Of a stretch of 52,698 bases of DNA, positions 42,173-50,468 are shown in pieces. The notes under the pieces are model-generated. The model made no database searches. It was not told the DNA's origin and worked only from the letters and a program-made list of their open reading frames with translations. The translations under genes were made by a program, and so were the position numbers. Positions within the stretch are counted from its first letter, which is position 1. Each line of letters begins with the position of its first letter. The stretch lies in the IMG/VR virus record IMGVR_UViG_3300025102_000043, positions 1 to 52,698 of that record. One strand, 5' to 3'. Origin of the DNA: a virus.

Positions 42173-42721
42173 ATGGCTAGTAAGTTTTTTTCCACAAGAG
42201 TTGTTCCAGTGTGTTCTACATCAGCTGTGGCAAATAATTCAGTTTTATTTGTTTCATCTGAAGTTCCAACAGGAGTTAGAAATGGTCAATCAGTAATGTT
42301 AAAATCAATTACTGTTATAGATGCAGAGGATGAACTAGAAAACATAGAGCTTTTATTTTTTAGAAAAAGGAGAAATGCTGCTGGCACTGAGGTTGGTTTA
42401 ACAACATTGAGTGGTGCTGTAGATATAACAGCAGCTAATTTGGTTTCTCTTGAACCAATAGGCAGTGTAATGCTAGATTTAGATGGAACTGGTGCTAATG
42501 GTTTTACTGCTACTGAAAAAATGGACCTTATAAATGCTGGTGTTCACACAAGAACTGATATAAACCTTATTATGACAAGCCACCCTAGCGAGTCTAATGA
42601 TGAGCCACTTGCAGAAGAGGGGTGTATATATATGGCAGGAGTTAATAGAGGCTCTGGTAGTATTGGTTTAACATCTGCTTCTGCTTACACTTTTGTTTTA
42701 GGGTTTGAGTTATCAGCTTAA
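42173..42721 (+). CDS. Small virion-type protein before fibre module 2 (182 aa)
   Basis: This 182-aa, mostly beta protein reads MASKFFSTRVVPVCSTSAV, SEVPTGVRNGQSVMLKSIT, and ends YTFVLGFELSA. It is rich in Ser, Thr, Val and Gly, with no signal peptide. As first gene of the rightward operon it lies 12 bases before a tail-fibre gene. It could be a fibre adaptor, capsid spike or tail-side protein; similar sets of short beta proteins before fibres are common in marine phages. No known domain is recognised. Confidence 0.6.
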   Translation: MASKFFSTRVVPVCSTSAVANNSVLFVSSEVPTGVRNGQSVMLKSITVIDAEDELENIELLFFRKRRNAAGTEVGLTTLSGAVDITAANLVSLEPIGSVMLDLDGTGANGFTATEKMDLINAGVHTRTDINLIMTSHPSESNDEPLAEEGCIYMAGVNRGSGSIGLTSASAYTFVLGFELSA

Positions 42722-42733
42722 AATAAACATTAA

Positions 42734-44629
42734 ATGGGTACGAAAACAATTACACCCAGAAGTAATAACGATGGGCAGATAGGTTCATCTTCTAAGTATT
42801 GGGATAAAGGATTCTTTAATGACCTTCATGTTAATAATCTTCACACATCACCTTCGTCAACTCTTTCTGCAAATGCAATATCTGTAACAGCAAATGCAGG
42901 AATTTTATTTGAAGGTGCTATTGCTGATGAGTTTGAGACAGTGGTTACTGCTATAAACCCAACAGCAGATAGAGGGATTCTTTTACCAGATGCTTCAGGT
43001 ATATTTGCTTTAACTTCTGGTGTTGGTGTGACAACATTAAGTGGTACAACAGCTAATGGTTTTGTAACATTTGCAAGTTCTGGAGTATTAGATGTTGAGT
43101 CTACTATTGTATACGATGGGAGTGATAGTGGATTAACACACACTCCACTTGCATGGTCTAGCACTAAAAAATTTCACGTATTAGATTTAAATGATTCTGC
43201 TGCTTCTAGCACTCGTAACTGTATAGGTCTTGAAATTGATTATGATAAAACAGTTGATACAGGTGGTGGAGATGTTATAACAGCTGCTGGTTTGGATGTG
43301 ATTTTAAATGACGCTGCAACAAGTAATGCTGGTACTACAATTTTATATGGAATTAGAAATCAGAATACTCTTGCTAATGCTAATGGTACTACTTCTATTT
43401 ATGGTATTCAAAACGCATTATCTGGTGGTGATATTCAATGGGGGATTAGAAATGTTTGTTTAGGAGGAACTGCTGCAACAACAACTGGACTTTATCAAAT
43501 AGTAGAAGATGGTGGAATTGATATTAGATTAAATAGTTCTGCTGATACTGGAGATTATTTTTCTATAGCAACAACAACTCATGGTGCTACAACAATTAGT
43601 ACAGTAGATGACGATACTACTTTAGCTCATTTAACACTTGATGTGCATGGTGATATAACATTAGATGCCCAAGGCAAAAATGTATATATGGCAAGAGATG
43701 GTAGTAATGTATTTGATTTTAATGTAGACACATCAAGTATGAAAATAATGGACACTACAGACAGTGGAGATTATTTTTCTATAGCAACAACAACTCATGG
43801 TGCTACAACTTTAACAACAGTAGATGATGATAACAGTGGTAGCGCTGCCTCTGCTGATTTAACTCTAAATATTGATGGTGATATTGTTTTAAATTCTGAA
43901 ACTGGTGCTGGAGCAACAGGTGGAATTAAATTTCAACAAGTAGGAACAGAGTTTATGAATTTTACAGCTCATCATGCTGGTTCTTTTTTGCAGATACTTG
44001 GAAATGGTGGAACTTCTACAGGTGATTCATTCTTTATAGACGTAGCAGAACATGGAGACACAACTTTAACAACAGTAGATGCTGCTGGAGCTCAAGGACA
44101 CTTTAGAATTGAGTCAGATGGCGATATAATATTAAACCCTGGAAGTGGTAATATACAAATTCAAGATACTGCTGCAGAATTGGTTTCAGCAGGTCAACAT
44201 ATACATAAACAAGTTAAAGTTGTTTTGTCACAAGCTAATTGTAATGATTTACATTCTACACCTATAGAACTTATACCTTCTCAAGGAGCTAACACTATTA
44301 TAGTTCCACAATCAGGAATAATGATGGTAGATAATAATACATCTGTAAACCAAACAAATAGTTCAGCAGATTTAAATTTTCATTACGCTGATAAAGAACC
44401 TGGAGCTTATGGAACTACAACATTGTTTCACATAAGAAGATTTATGAATACTAATCATTTAACTGATATAGTTTATTCTTTAGGTGAAATGAGTGGATTT
44501 GAAATATCACAAAATTTAACAGACTGTGTAGATAAAGCTGTAGAAGTCTCTGTAGACTCTGCATTAACTAATAATAGTATGACTTCAATAACTATATATT
44601 TAAGTTATCACGTAATAAACATATCGTAA
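42734..44629 (+). CDS. Second tail-fibre protein with internal repeats
   Basis: This 631-aa protein starts MGTKTITPRSNNDGQIGSSS followed by KYWDKGFFNDLHVNNLHT, a typical fibre/baseplate start where G-x-IG-x-x-xKYW is common. The middle holds three copies of a unit GDYFSIATTTHGATTIST-VDDD followed by an ordered HLTLDVHGDITLDAQG strand. Two copies are encoded by a 44-base perfect direct repeat (43550 and 43766). The C-terminus after GNIQIQDTAAELVSAGQH is a separate folded head ending in LTSITIYLSYHVINIS-like strands. The shaft-repeat plus variable head plan fits a fibre or adhesin for host binding. It starts 12 bases after the preceding gene. Confidence 0.75.
   Translation: MGTKTITPRSNNDGQIGSSSKYWDKGFFNDLHVNNLHTSPSSTLSANAISVTANAGILFEGAIADEFETVVTAINPTADRGILLPDASGIFALTSGVGVTTLSGTTANGFVTFASSGVLDVESTIVYDGSDSGLTHTPLAWSSTKKFHVLDLNDSAASSTRNCIGLEIDYDKTVDTGGGDVITAAGLDVILNDAATSNAGTTILYGIRNQNTLANANGTTSIYGIQNALSGGDIQWGIRNVCLGGTAATTTGLYQIVEDGGIDIRLNSSADTGDYFSIATTTHGATTISTVDDDTTLAHLTLDVHGDITLDAQGKNVYMARDGSNVFDFNVDTSSMKIMDTTDSGDYFSIATTTHGATTLTTVDDDNSGSAASADLTLNIDGDIVLNSETGAGATGGIKFQQVGTEFMNFTAHHAGSFLQILGNGGTSTGDSFFIDVAEHGDTTLTTVDAAGAQGHFRIESDGDIILNPGSGNIQIQDTAAELVSAGQHIHKQVKVVLSQANCNDLHSTPIELIPSQGANTIIVPQSGIMMVDNNTSVNQTNSSADLNFHYADKEPGAYGTTTLFHIRRFMNTNHLTDIVYSLGEMSGFEISQNLTDCVDKAVEVSVDSALTNNSMTSITIYLSYHVINIS
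43550..43809 (+). repeat. 44-base direct repeat in second fibre gene
   Basis: Positions 43550-43593 and 43766-43809 are identical over 44 bases. They encode the same GDYFSIATTTHGATT segment of two shaft units. Exact identity at DNA level, while flanks differ, suggests recent duplication or gene conversion between units. Confidence 0.85.
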
Positions 44630-44630
44630 T

Positions 44631-45170
44631 ATGGTACTAACAGCAAAAGCATACGAATCATTTTTTGCAACTTCTGGAGGAGGTGCAAGAGAAATAGACA
44701 ATACAACATTAACAAATATAGAATCAGCTTGGGATGCAGAAAAAGCAGATGGTTGTAGGAAATATGTTGATGACCCTATCTTTGCTCCTATTATTTTTCA
44801 ACTTCAAAAAATGCAAGATGAAATAGATTATCTTAGAACAGAGGTGTCATCCAATAAAGATAAGGCTACATTTCCAGGACTAGGAACTAGTAGCACTACA
44901 GCGTTAGCTGGTGACACAACAGTTATAGTAAAGGCACAAGCTGATGCTATAATACAAAACACAGCCAAGACTAGTATGACTTTAGGTACAAGTGGTAGCA
45001 CAGCATTAGCTGGTGATACTAATATAGTAACAATAGGTAGTAGCACAACAATAGCGTTTGGTGATATGATAACAGTTCCAGGAAAAGGAAAAGTACCAGC
45101 ATCGTATAATATAGTAATGACAGTTACAAATAGTGGAGTAAGTAAAGCAATAACATTAACATTAACATAA
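44631..45170 (+). CDS. Fibre-associated protein (179 aa)
   Basis: This 179-aa protein begins MVLTAKAYESFFATSGGGA and has a charged helical stretch (FQLQKMQDEIDYLRTEVSS) followed by two similar Ser/Thr/Gly-rich halves (LGTSSTTALAGDTTVIVKA and LGTSGSTALAGDTNIVTIG). Ends with a beta segment. It starts one base after the fibre stop. A fibre-tip or fibre-chaperone role is likely from its place; the coiled helix plus repeat could form a trimeric shaft. No family is recognised. Confidence 0.6.
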   Translation: MVLTAKAYESFFATSGGGAREIDNTTLTNIESAWDAEKADGCRKYVDDPIFAPIIFQLQKMQDEIDYLRTEVSSNKDKATFPGLGTSSTTALAGDTTVIVKAQADAIIQNTAKTSMTLGTSGSTALAGDTNIVTIGSSTTIAFGDMITVPGKGKVPASYNIVMTVTNSGVSKAITLTLT

Positions 45171-45180
45171 AATAATTTCG

Positions 45181-45188
45181 TATATTTA
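45181..45188 (+). promoter_or_regulatory. TATATTTA promoter-like box before exported genes
   Basis: TATATTTA lies in the 36-base gap before the outer-membrane protein gene, 18 bases from its ATG. It matches six of the seven informative positions of other boxes here, but the last base is A and no TTG is seen at standard spacing. It might give the exported genes separate expression. Confidence 0.35.
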
Positions 45189-45206
45189 CAGGTAAAAACA
45201 AAAACG

Positions 45207-46235
45207 ATGAAAAGAATAATAATACTGTTACTAATGGTAAACATTTGTGCACAAGCACAAATCCAAGATTTTTTTAAATACTCAACTGTATATACATCAA
45301 TGACAATGAACACATCTTTTATTGAAAGAGATGATTATATAGCTGTGCAAAAAGGATATGAGGATGTAACACAAGTTAATCCTTATGATTATAATTTAAC
45401 AATAGGTTTAAGAAAAATAGCAAGATTTGATTATGAGTACAAGGTTAAGACATGGTATTATGGCACTGAAAAAGGTGTTGCAGACAATGTTACTATTGGT
45501 AACGCTGTTGGTTGGGAGTATTTATTTAATTATTCATTTATACGTAATCGTGGGGATAAGTATACTGAACAAAATTACTGGATTAGATACTTGGGAAATT
45601 GGTGTGTTACCAAAGTCCAATACAAAGACAATCAAAGAGTAGATTTAAGATATAACTCTTTTGATACTAGATTTAGATTAGCTAAAGGTAATTGGGATTT
45701 AACTTTAGGTGGTGTATTTAGAATGCATAACCCATATGGAATTAGCCCTATAGAAGATTTTTGGACACCAGGAGAACAGTCTTTTAAACAACTAGCTGAA
45801 TCCTTTGGTTATAGTACAGAGTTTGTTAATGGTGATTGGCACTGGTTTAACGATGGAGAGTTAATAGCTACATCTGATGACGAGTTCTATAAACATTATT
45901 TTGGAAATGCAGTTGCATCATATAATGAAAGAGAATTAGAAAAACTTGGTATGCAAAAACAGTTGAGTGCTGTCATAGGTGTAGCATATTATAAGTATAC
46001 AGATAGAATGTGGTTACATACGTGGATTAATTGTATGCCTTTTCATTATGGTTTAGATGATTATTCTTTTGAATATGGTATAGAAGATTATGATAATATA
46101 GAGTGGGACGCTGGTATTGTTCTTGGTTCTCGTATAACTAAGCATTTAGGTTTATTTATAGAAGGAACACACATGCGTTATTGGATGAAACCAGTATATG
46201 AAGTGAAGTTTGGTTTTAATTATTTAATATTTTAA
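45207..46235 (+). CDS. Phage-encoded outer-membrane beta-barrel protein
   Basis: This 342-aa protein has a clear signal peptide (MKRIIILLLMVNICAQAQ, cut before IQDF). The mature part is rich in Tyr, Trp and Phe in alternating polar/nonpolar stretches, e.g. YNLTIGLRKIARFDYEYK, NYWIRYLGNWCVTKVQYK, WDLTLGGVFRMHNPYG, KHLGLFIEGTHMRYW, and ends VKFGFNYLIF. The C-terminal aromatic residue is the Bam recognition mark of outer-membrane barrels. Such phage-borne barrels might change the cell surface, for example to block further infection, or aid release; this is inference. It is followed two bases later by another exported gene, so the two are probably co-expressed. It is longer than the small Lom/OmpX-type phage barrels. 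Confidence 0.75.
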   Translation: MKRIIILLLMVNICAQAQIQDFFKYSTVYTSMTMNTSFIERDDYIAVQKGYEDVTQVNPYDYNLTIGLRKIARFDYEYKVKTWYYGTEKGVADNVTIGNAVGWEYLFNYSFIRNRGDKYTEQNYWIRYLGNWCVTKVQYKDNQRVDLRYNSFDTRFRLAKGNWDLTLGGVFRMHNPYGISPIEDFWTPGEQSFKQLAESFGYSTEFVNGDWHWFNDGELIATSDDEFYKHYFGNAVASYNERELEKLGMQKQLSAVIGVAYYKYTDRMWLHTWINCMPFHYGLDDYSFEYGIEDYDNIEWDAGIVLGSRITKHLGLFIEGTHMRYWMKPVYEVKFGFNYLIF

Positions 46236-46237
46236 TT

Positions 46238-46882
46238 ATGAGAAAAAGTATTTTTATTTTATTTGTATTGTTAAGTTGGTTTTGTAAAGGTCAGGGTTAT
46301 GATTTTCAACAATTATGTTTAGACTGTGCCACTCAGGGTGGTTATTATTGTGGAGACGACCCAGCTAATTGGACTCAATATGCTCCTGATGGATGTGTTC
46401 AGACAGCATGGTTAAATGATTCATGGGAAGATTGTGTAGACGCAGGTGATGAGAATGGAGCTGTTCCAACTACTCCATTAGATTGTGCTCCTGATGAAAT
46501 TCCTTGCGATACTATTTTTGTAGATATTCCTGTAATTGAATATGAATACATATACGAAACAGACACAATTATTCAAATTGAAACAGTAATAGAAGTAGAA
46601 TATACGTATATTACAGATACAGTAACAGTTTATGAAGATGTATTAGACACTATGTTTATAGATGTTATAGAATATGTTGAGATATTTGTTATTGATACAA
46701 TAGTAGAATTTGAAACAGAATATTTAGATTGTGAAACAGGTATGCCATGTAATACTTCTATTCCTGAAATATTAGAAAAATCAGAAAATGATGGTCGTAT
46801 GTATAACATTCTAGGTCAACCAATACAAAGACCAGAAAGTATATACATACACGATGGTAAACTTAAATACATATTAAACTAA
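46238..46882 (+). CDS. Exported Cys-rich protein with T9SS-like C-terminal tail
   Basis: This 214-aa protein has a signal peptide (MRKSIFILFVLLSWFCKGQG). Residues 21-90 form a Cys-rich region (LCLDCATQGGYYCGDDPAN, DGCVQTAWLNDSWEDCVD). Then comes an acidic repeated strand region with TDTI/V units (ETDTIIQIETVIEVEYTY, ITDTVTVYEDVLDTMFID, VIDTIVEFETEYLDC). The last 29 residues (186-214) hold RMYNILGQPI, then SIYIHDGKLKYILN, which matches the end of the type A T9SS sorting domain (YNxLGQ...GxYIxxGKxxK). The full sorting domain is usually longer, so only its C-terminal part is visible. This suggests delivery to the host cell surface by the host T9SS. It overlaps the next gene by one base. Confidence 0.65.
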   Translation: MRKSIFILFVLLSWFCKGQGYDFQQLCLDCATQGGYYCGDDPANWTQYAPDGCVQTAWLNDSWEDCVDAGDENGAVPTTPLDCAPDEIPCDTIFVDIPVIEYEYIYETDTIIQIETVIEVEYTYITDTVTVYEDVLDTMFIDVIEYVEIFVIDTIVEFETEYLDCETGMPCNTSIPEILEKSENDGRMYNILGQPIQRPESIYIHDGKLKYILN

Positions 46883-47241
46883 TGTATACTTATAAAGCAA
46901 AGTTAGATAGAGTTGTTGATGGAGATACTATAGATGTAAATATAGACCTAGGTTTTGATATATCAGTTCATAAGAGAGTTAGATTAGCAGGTATAGATAC
47001 TCCTGAGAGTAGAACTAGAGACTTAGAGGAAAAAAAACGTGGCTTAGCTGCTAAGGATAGATTAATAGAAATACTTGATAAAGGTGATTTACAGGTAGAA
47101 AGTAAAGAGGTTGGTAAATATGGTAGAGTTTTAGGTGTATTAACTATATATCCTGACAATCTAGGTTTACCAATTAATGTTAACGACACATTGGTGAGTG
47201 AAGGTCATGCAGTTGAGTATAATGGTGGTAAAAAGAAATAA
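46882..47241 (+). CDS. Thermonuclease-like (SNase) protein
   Basis: This 119-aa protein fits the staphylococcal nuclease fold. Catalytic and metal residues all have equivalents: VVDGDT with D15, RLAGIDTPE with R34, D39 and E42, and KYGRVLG with R82. It is short, lacking an extended C-terminal helix, but the last part with DTLVSEGHAVEY matches the strand-helix end of the family. No signal peptide is present, so it acts in the cytoplasm, perhaps on host DNA or mobile invaders, or is packaged. The start codon overlaps the preceding stop by one base (TAATG). Active-site conservation suggests a working nuclease. Confidence 0.8.
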   Translation: MYTYKAKLDRVVDGDTIDVNIDLGFDISVHKRVRLAGIDTPESRTRDLEEKKRGLAAKDRLIEILDKGDLQVESKEVGKYGRVLGVLTIYPDNLGLPINVNDTLVSEGHAVEYNGGKKK

Positions 47242-47243
47242 TT

Positions 47244-47465
47244 ATGAATATATTTAGAAATGATAATAATTGGAATGAGAAAGCTATAATAGGTTTTGTA
47301 GCATTTCTTATTATGTGTTTAATAATGGTTGCTGATTTAGTAACAGGATGGGTTGGAAAAGACCTCATCATCAATAAATTCGTTTACGACAGTTTTGTTT
47401 GGGTTGTGCTTGGATGTTTTGGAATCAGTGGTGTAGAAAAATTTGCAGGTAATGGCAAAAAGTAG
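47244..47465 (+). CDS. Holin candidate with two membrane spans
   Basis: This 73-aa protein has two hydrophobic spans, IIGFVAFLIMCLIMVADLV and VYDSFVWVVLGCFGISGV, a charged N-terminus (NIFRNDNNWNEK) and a Lys-rich tail (KFAGNGKK). Size and layout fit class II holins. The DLVTGWxGKDxxIN segment between spans is common in small phage membrane proteins. It lies two bases after the nuclease and its end overlaps the next gene by 14 bases. No endolysin lies adjacent; lysis genes may be dispersed (DUF5675-like protein at 1127, M15 domain in the giant virion protein). Confidence 0.6.
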   Translation: MNIFRNDNNWNEKAIIGFVAFLIMCLIMVADLVTGWVGKDLIINKFVYDSFVWVVLGCFGISGVEKFAGNGKK

Positions 47466-49965
47466 AAAGTATATATCTAAAAAAAGAACCAGAAAGTTTT
47501 TCCTTGGTGGTTTAATGAAAAAAATGGCTAGTGCCAATCCATTGGCAATGGGTATTAAAGCTTTAAGAAAGAAAAAAGATGGTGGAGAAGGAGCTGAGGG
47601 GGAAGAGGTTTCTCAAAATAACGATGGAAAAATATTAAAAGTAAAAGTTCTAGGAGAAGGTGGTGGAGAGAATAAGTCTCAACTCTCAAAAGAGGCAAAG
47701 AAAGCTAAAATGGACGCTATGGCAGGTTCTTTAGGAGGAATGTCTAAACCTGGTTTTAATATAGGAATAATGAGAAAAGGTGGTGTTGTTAAAAAATCAT
47801 CAAATAAAGATAAGGATAGAAAATTTGTAATTTTAAACACCCAAGAAGAGATAGATAAAATAAATAAAGATGCAGCAGGCTTCCTGCCAGGAAAAAAAAC
47901 AAATCTTCCTGGATTTGATAAATATAATGCAAGAACTCATAAAAAAAAGAAAAAATACAAGGATGGTGGTAAAGTTTCTGATGCAAGTGATGTTAATTTA
48001 CATAGCAATAAAGGAAATACTGATGAGGGAGCTAAACTAAAGAAAGAAGAAGAAAAAAGAAAAATCCAAGAAAACGACTCTGAAAAACTTAAAAATCTTG
48101 GTAAATCCACAATTAGAGATGAGGCTATTGTTAGAGGAGGACAAGCGTTAGCTAGAAGAGCAGGAGCTACTGGAGTTAATAGGGCTTTAGGTGCTTTTGG
48201 ACCTATAGGAGCTATGGCTGGAATTAGTTACGCTATGTATGATAATTATGATGAAGCTCATGAACAAGCTTTTGGTCCTAAATTAAGAGACTTAGAAAAA
48301 ACCCATGGAAAAGAAACAAGAAAAAAGGTAGAGCAAACAACTCACACTTTTGGTGGACATGGAGCTACAGGATTTGGTCAAGGTTATAAATCAAAAATGG
48401 AAAAAGGTGGTATTATGAAAAAAAGAAAACATGTAAATAGCAATGTTGGAAGAACATTAGAATATCAAATGCTTGATGGTGCAGGAGCACTTTATGATAA
48501 AAAGTCTACAGGAAAAGTTAAAAGACTTTTAAATGAGAAAGAAAAATCTCTATATAGACAAGCAGGTAGAAAACTGCCTAAGAAAAATATATTTAATGAA
48601 GGTGGGGAAGTTTTAAATGAAATGAACGATAAAGAGGGTTACAACCAATGGAAAACAGATAGGTCTACAAGAACTAGAACAAATATATCTCCTTTAGTTT
48701 CAAGAAAACAACATCTTAATAAACATTATGAAGATAATGTAGACCCAGACTCTAAGGGGGCAGATAGAAAAAGTGAATTTGTAGAAAGAAAAAACCAAGG
48801 AACTTGGAATCAAGGTTATGGTAATCAAGATTTGATGATAGAAGCTAAAGAGGGTAGAGGAGATATAAAAAGAAGAGGTTTAGCTAGAGGATTATTTAAT
48901 AGAAAAACTGAGAAAGGTCTTGTTAAGAAAAAATACGATGACGAACTATCTAAAGACAGTGAAGTTATATCAGGAGCTAGAGCATCTAAATTTGGTTTAG
49001 GAGACTATAAAGAAGAAAAGGCAGCTGGTAGAGAGCAGAGAAAATACATTACTTCAGGTGAAGATAGTGATGGAGACCCTATAAAAACAAAAATAAAAAC
49101 AAAGGGTATAAGAGGTAGAGATATACCAACTGAGATGAATAAGGAGAAAATGATTAATGAGAATGAGAGAAAGTTTGTTGATGTTGTAGATGGTAAAAGG
49201 GTAAAGAAAAGAGGCGCTACTGCAAGCACTGCTAGAGAGTATAAAAGAAGAGGTTTAAGGAGAGTTTATACTGACCCAGATGCTGAAGGAAATGTTCAAT
49301 ATGTAGGAACTGGTGAAAGGGCAACACGAAGAGCTGATAGAGAAAGTGGCAGGGATGAGAGAAACCAAAGAAGACAAGAAAATAAAGCAATTAGACAACA
49401 AAAACAACAAGATAGAAAAGCTACAAGAAAACAAAATAGACAAGATTTTAGACAGTCTTTTGGTGGTGACCCAGGAAGCTCTTATTCTTCTGGTTCTAAT
49501 TATGGTGATTACGAGGAAGGTGGAGTTGCATTTAACAAGCCTAAAAGAACCCCAAACCATCCAAAAAAATCACATATAGTAGTTGTTAGAAAACCAGGAG
49601 GTGGTAAGAAAACAATTAGATTTGGTCAACAAGGTGTGACCACTGCTGGTAAACCAAAAGAAGGTGAATCACAAAAACAAAAAAACAGAAGAAAATCTTT
49701 CAAGGCTAGGCATGGTAAAAATATAGCAAAAGGAAAAATGTCTGCAGCCTACTGGGCTAATAAAGTTAAATGGGAAGATGGTGGAGTAAACGCACCTAAA
49801 GGTCTTCACTGGATGAAGAAAGGAGAAGGAAAATACAAACTAATGAAGCATGGCGATAAGCCATTTAAGAAACATGCAGGTGCTAGTTTAAAAGCTAAGT
49901 TTCCTATTCAAAAGAAACACAATCCTAAACAAGACGCTAGAATGGCTAAAAGAAAATACGTGTAA
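47452..49965 (+). CDS. Large basic virion-type protein with GG motifs and C-terminal domain
   Basis: I start at the ATG at 47452 (MAKSRKYISKKRTRK), not the TTG nine bases earlier. The 837-aa protein is very Lys/Arg-rich with GG-motif copies (KYKDGGK, EKGGIMKK, FNEGGEV, YEEGGVA, WEDGGVN) shared with two leftward genes. The middle is helical and charged (RQEERNQRRQENKAIRQQ-like). The C-terminus contains VVVRKPGGGKKTIRFGQQG, RRKSFKARHGKNI and SAAYWANKVKW, a basic domain known from phage virion-type proteins, then GLHWMKKGEGKYKLMKHGD. The role is not known; a packaged, DNA-bound or ejected protein is the likely guess. It overlaps the next gene by one base. Confidence 0.65.
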   Translation: MAKSRKYISKKRTRKFFLGGLMKKMASANPLAMGIKALRKKKDGGEGAEGEEVSQNNDGKILKVKVLGEGGGENKSQLSKEAKKAKMDAMAGSLGGMSKPGFNIGIMRKGGVVKKSSNKDKDRKFVILNTQEEIDKINKDAAGFLPGKKTNLPGFDKYNARTHKKKKKYKDGGKVSDASDVNLHSNKGNTDEGAKLKKEEEKRKIQENDSEKLKNLGKSTIRDEAIVRGGQALARRAGATGVNRALGAFGPIGAMAGISYAMYDNYDEAHEQAFGPKLRDLEKTHGKETRKKVEQTTHTFGGHGATGFGQGYKSKMEKGGIMKKRKHVNSNVGRTLEYQMLDGAGALYDKKSTGKVKRLLNEKEKSLYRQAGRKLPKKNIFNEGGEVLNEMNDKEGYNQWKTDRSTRTRTNISPLVSRKQHLNKHYEDNVDPDSKGADRKSEFVERKNQGTWNQGYGNQDLMIEAKEGRGDIKRRGLARGLFNRKTEKGLVKKKYDDELSKDSEVISGARASKFGLGDYKEEKAAGREQRKYITSGEDSDGDPIKTKIKTKGIRGRDIPTEMNKEKMINENERKFVDVVDGKRVKKRGATASTAREYKRRGLRRVYTDPDAEGNVQYVGTGERATRRADRESGRDERNQRRQENKAIRQQKQQDRKATRKQNRQDFRQSFGGDPGSSYSSGSNYGDYEEGGVAFNKPKRTPNHPKKSHIVVVRKPGGGKKTIRFGQQGVTTAGKPKEGESQKQKNRRKSFKARHGKNIAKGKMSAAYWANKVKWEDGGVNAPKGLHWMKKGEGKYKLMKHGDKPFKKHAGASLKAKFPIQKKHNPKQDARMAKRKYV

Positions 49966-50267
49966 TGACTATTAATTTTATACATACAAAAGGTGTTTTG
50001 GAGAACGCTTTTAGAAAAGATTCCTTTAGACATCTTGAAGTAATATACGCATCTGGAAGCACAGGTGCTATTAGTATTTATTTTGCTGCTGAAGGAGATA
50101 TAGTTGATATGGATAAAATAATTCTTACAGTTAACAAAGACTTCATGCATATTGTTGCAGACTCTATAAAAAAATCAATATCTTCTCCAGGAGACTCTGT
50201 TGTGGAGCTTGGAGCTAAAAAGGGTATTTTCAGACAAATGATTTCTCTGACTCACGTTCCTGGTTAA
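49965..50267 (+). CDS. Small hypothetical protein (100 aa)
   Basis: This 100-aa protein starts MTINFIHTKGVLENAFRKD, with mixed strands and helices (HLEVIYASGSTGAISIYFA, KDFMHIVADSIKKSI), and overlaps the preceding stop by one base (TAATG). It is the last gene of the rightward late operon. I recognise no family; small alpha-beta phage proteins of this kind are often virion-associated. No clear terminator follows directly. Confidence 0.6.
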   Translation: MTINFIHTKGVLENAFRKDSFRHLEVIYASGSTGAISIYFAAEGDIVDMDKIILTVNKDFMHIVADSIKKSISSPGDSVVELGAKKGIFRQMISLTHVPG

Positions 50268-50335
50268 AATATAGATACCACATAGACACCTATCATTATT
50301 AGAACATATATTATTTTAGATACTTCTATTTTCAT
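50264..50335 (-). CDS. Possible 23-aa membrane peptide
   Basis: On the minus strand an ATG at 50335 opens MKIEVSKIIYVLIMIGVYVV then SIF, a single hydrophobic span with a basic start. It lies head-on to the preceding operon and overlaps the last bases of its final gene. The length is too short to be sure, and no promoter box is seen; listed as low confidence. Confidence 0.25.
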   Translation of the reverse strand: MKIEVSKIIYVLIMIGVYVVSIF

Positions 50336-50468
50336 GCTGTAATATACATTTCTAATGTTAATAGAATGTTAAGCTAATATTTTTTTTGTGTTAAAAATTT
50401 TTTTGAGAAATTTTGAGGGTGGGTATTATATACTATTATGCTAATCCAAATTTAGAACCCCAAGTGGA

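Noticed and set aside
44828-45313. 161-aa minus-strand open frame
   Set aside because: It overlaps two well-supported plus-strand genes; its Val/Ile/Pro composition mirrors the Asn/Thr codons of the real frame.
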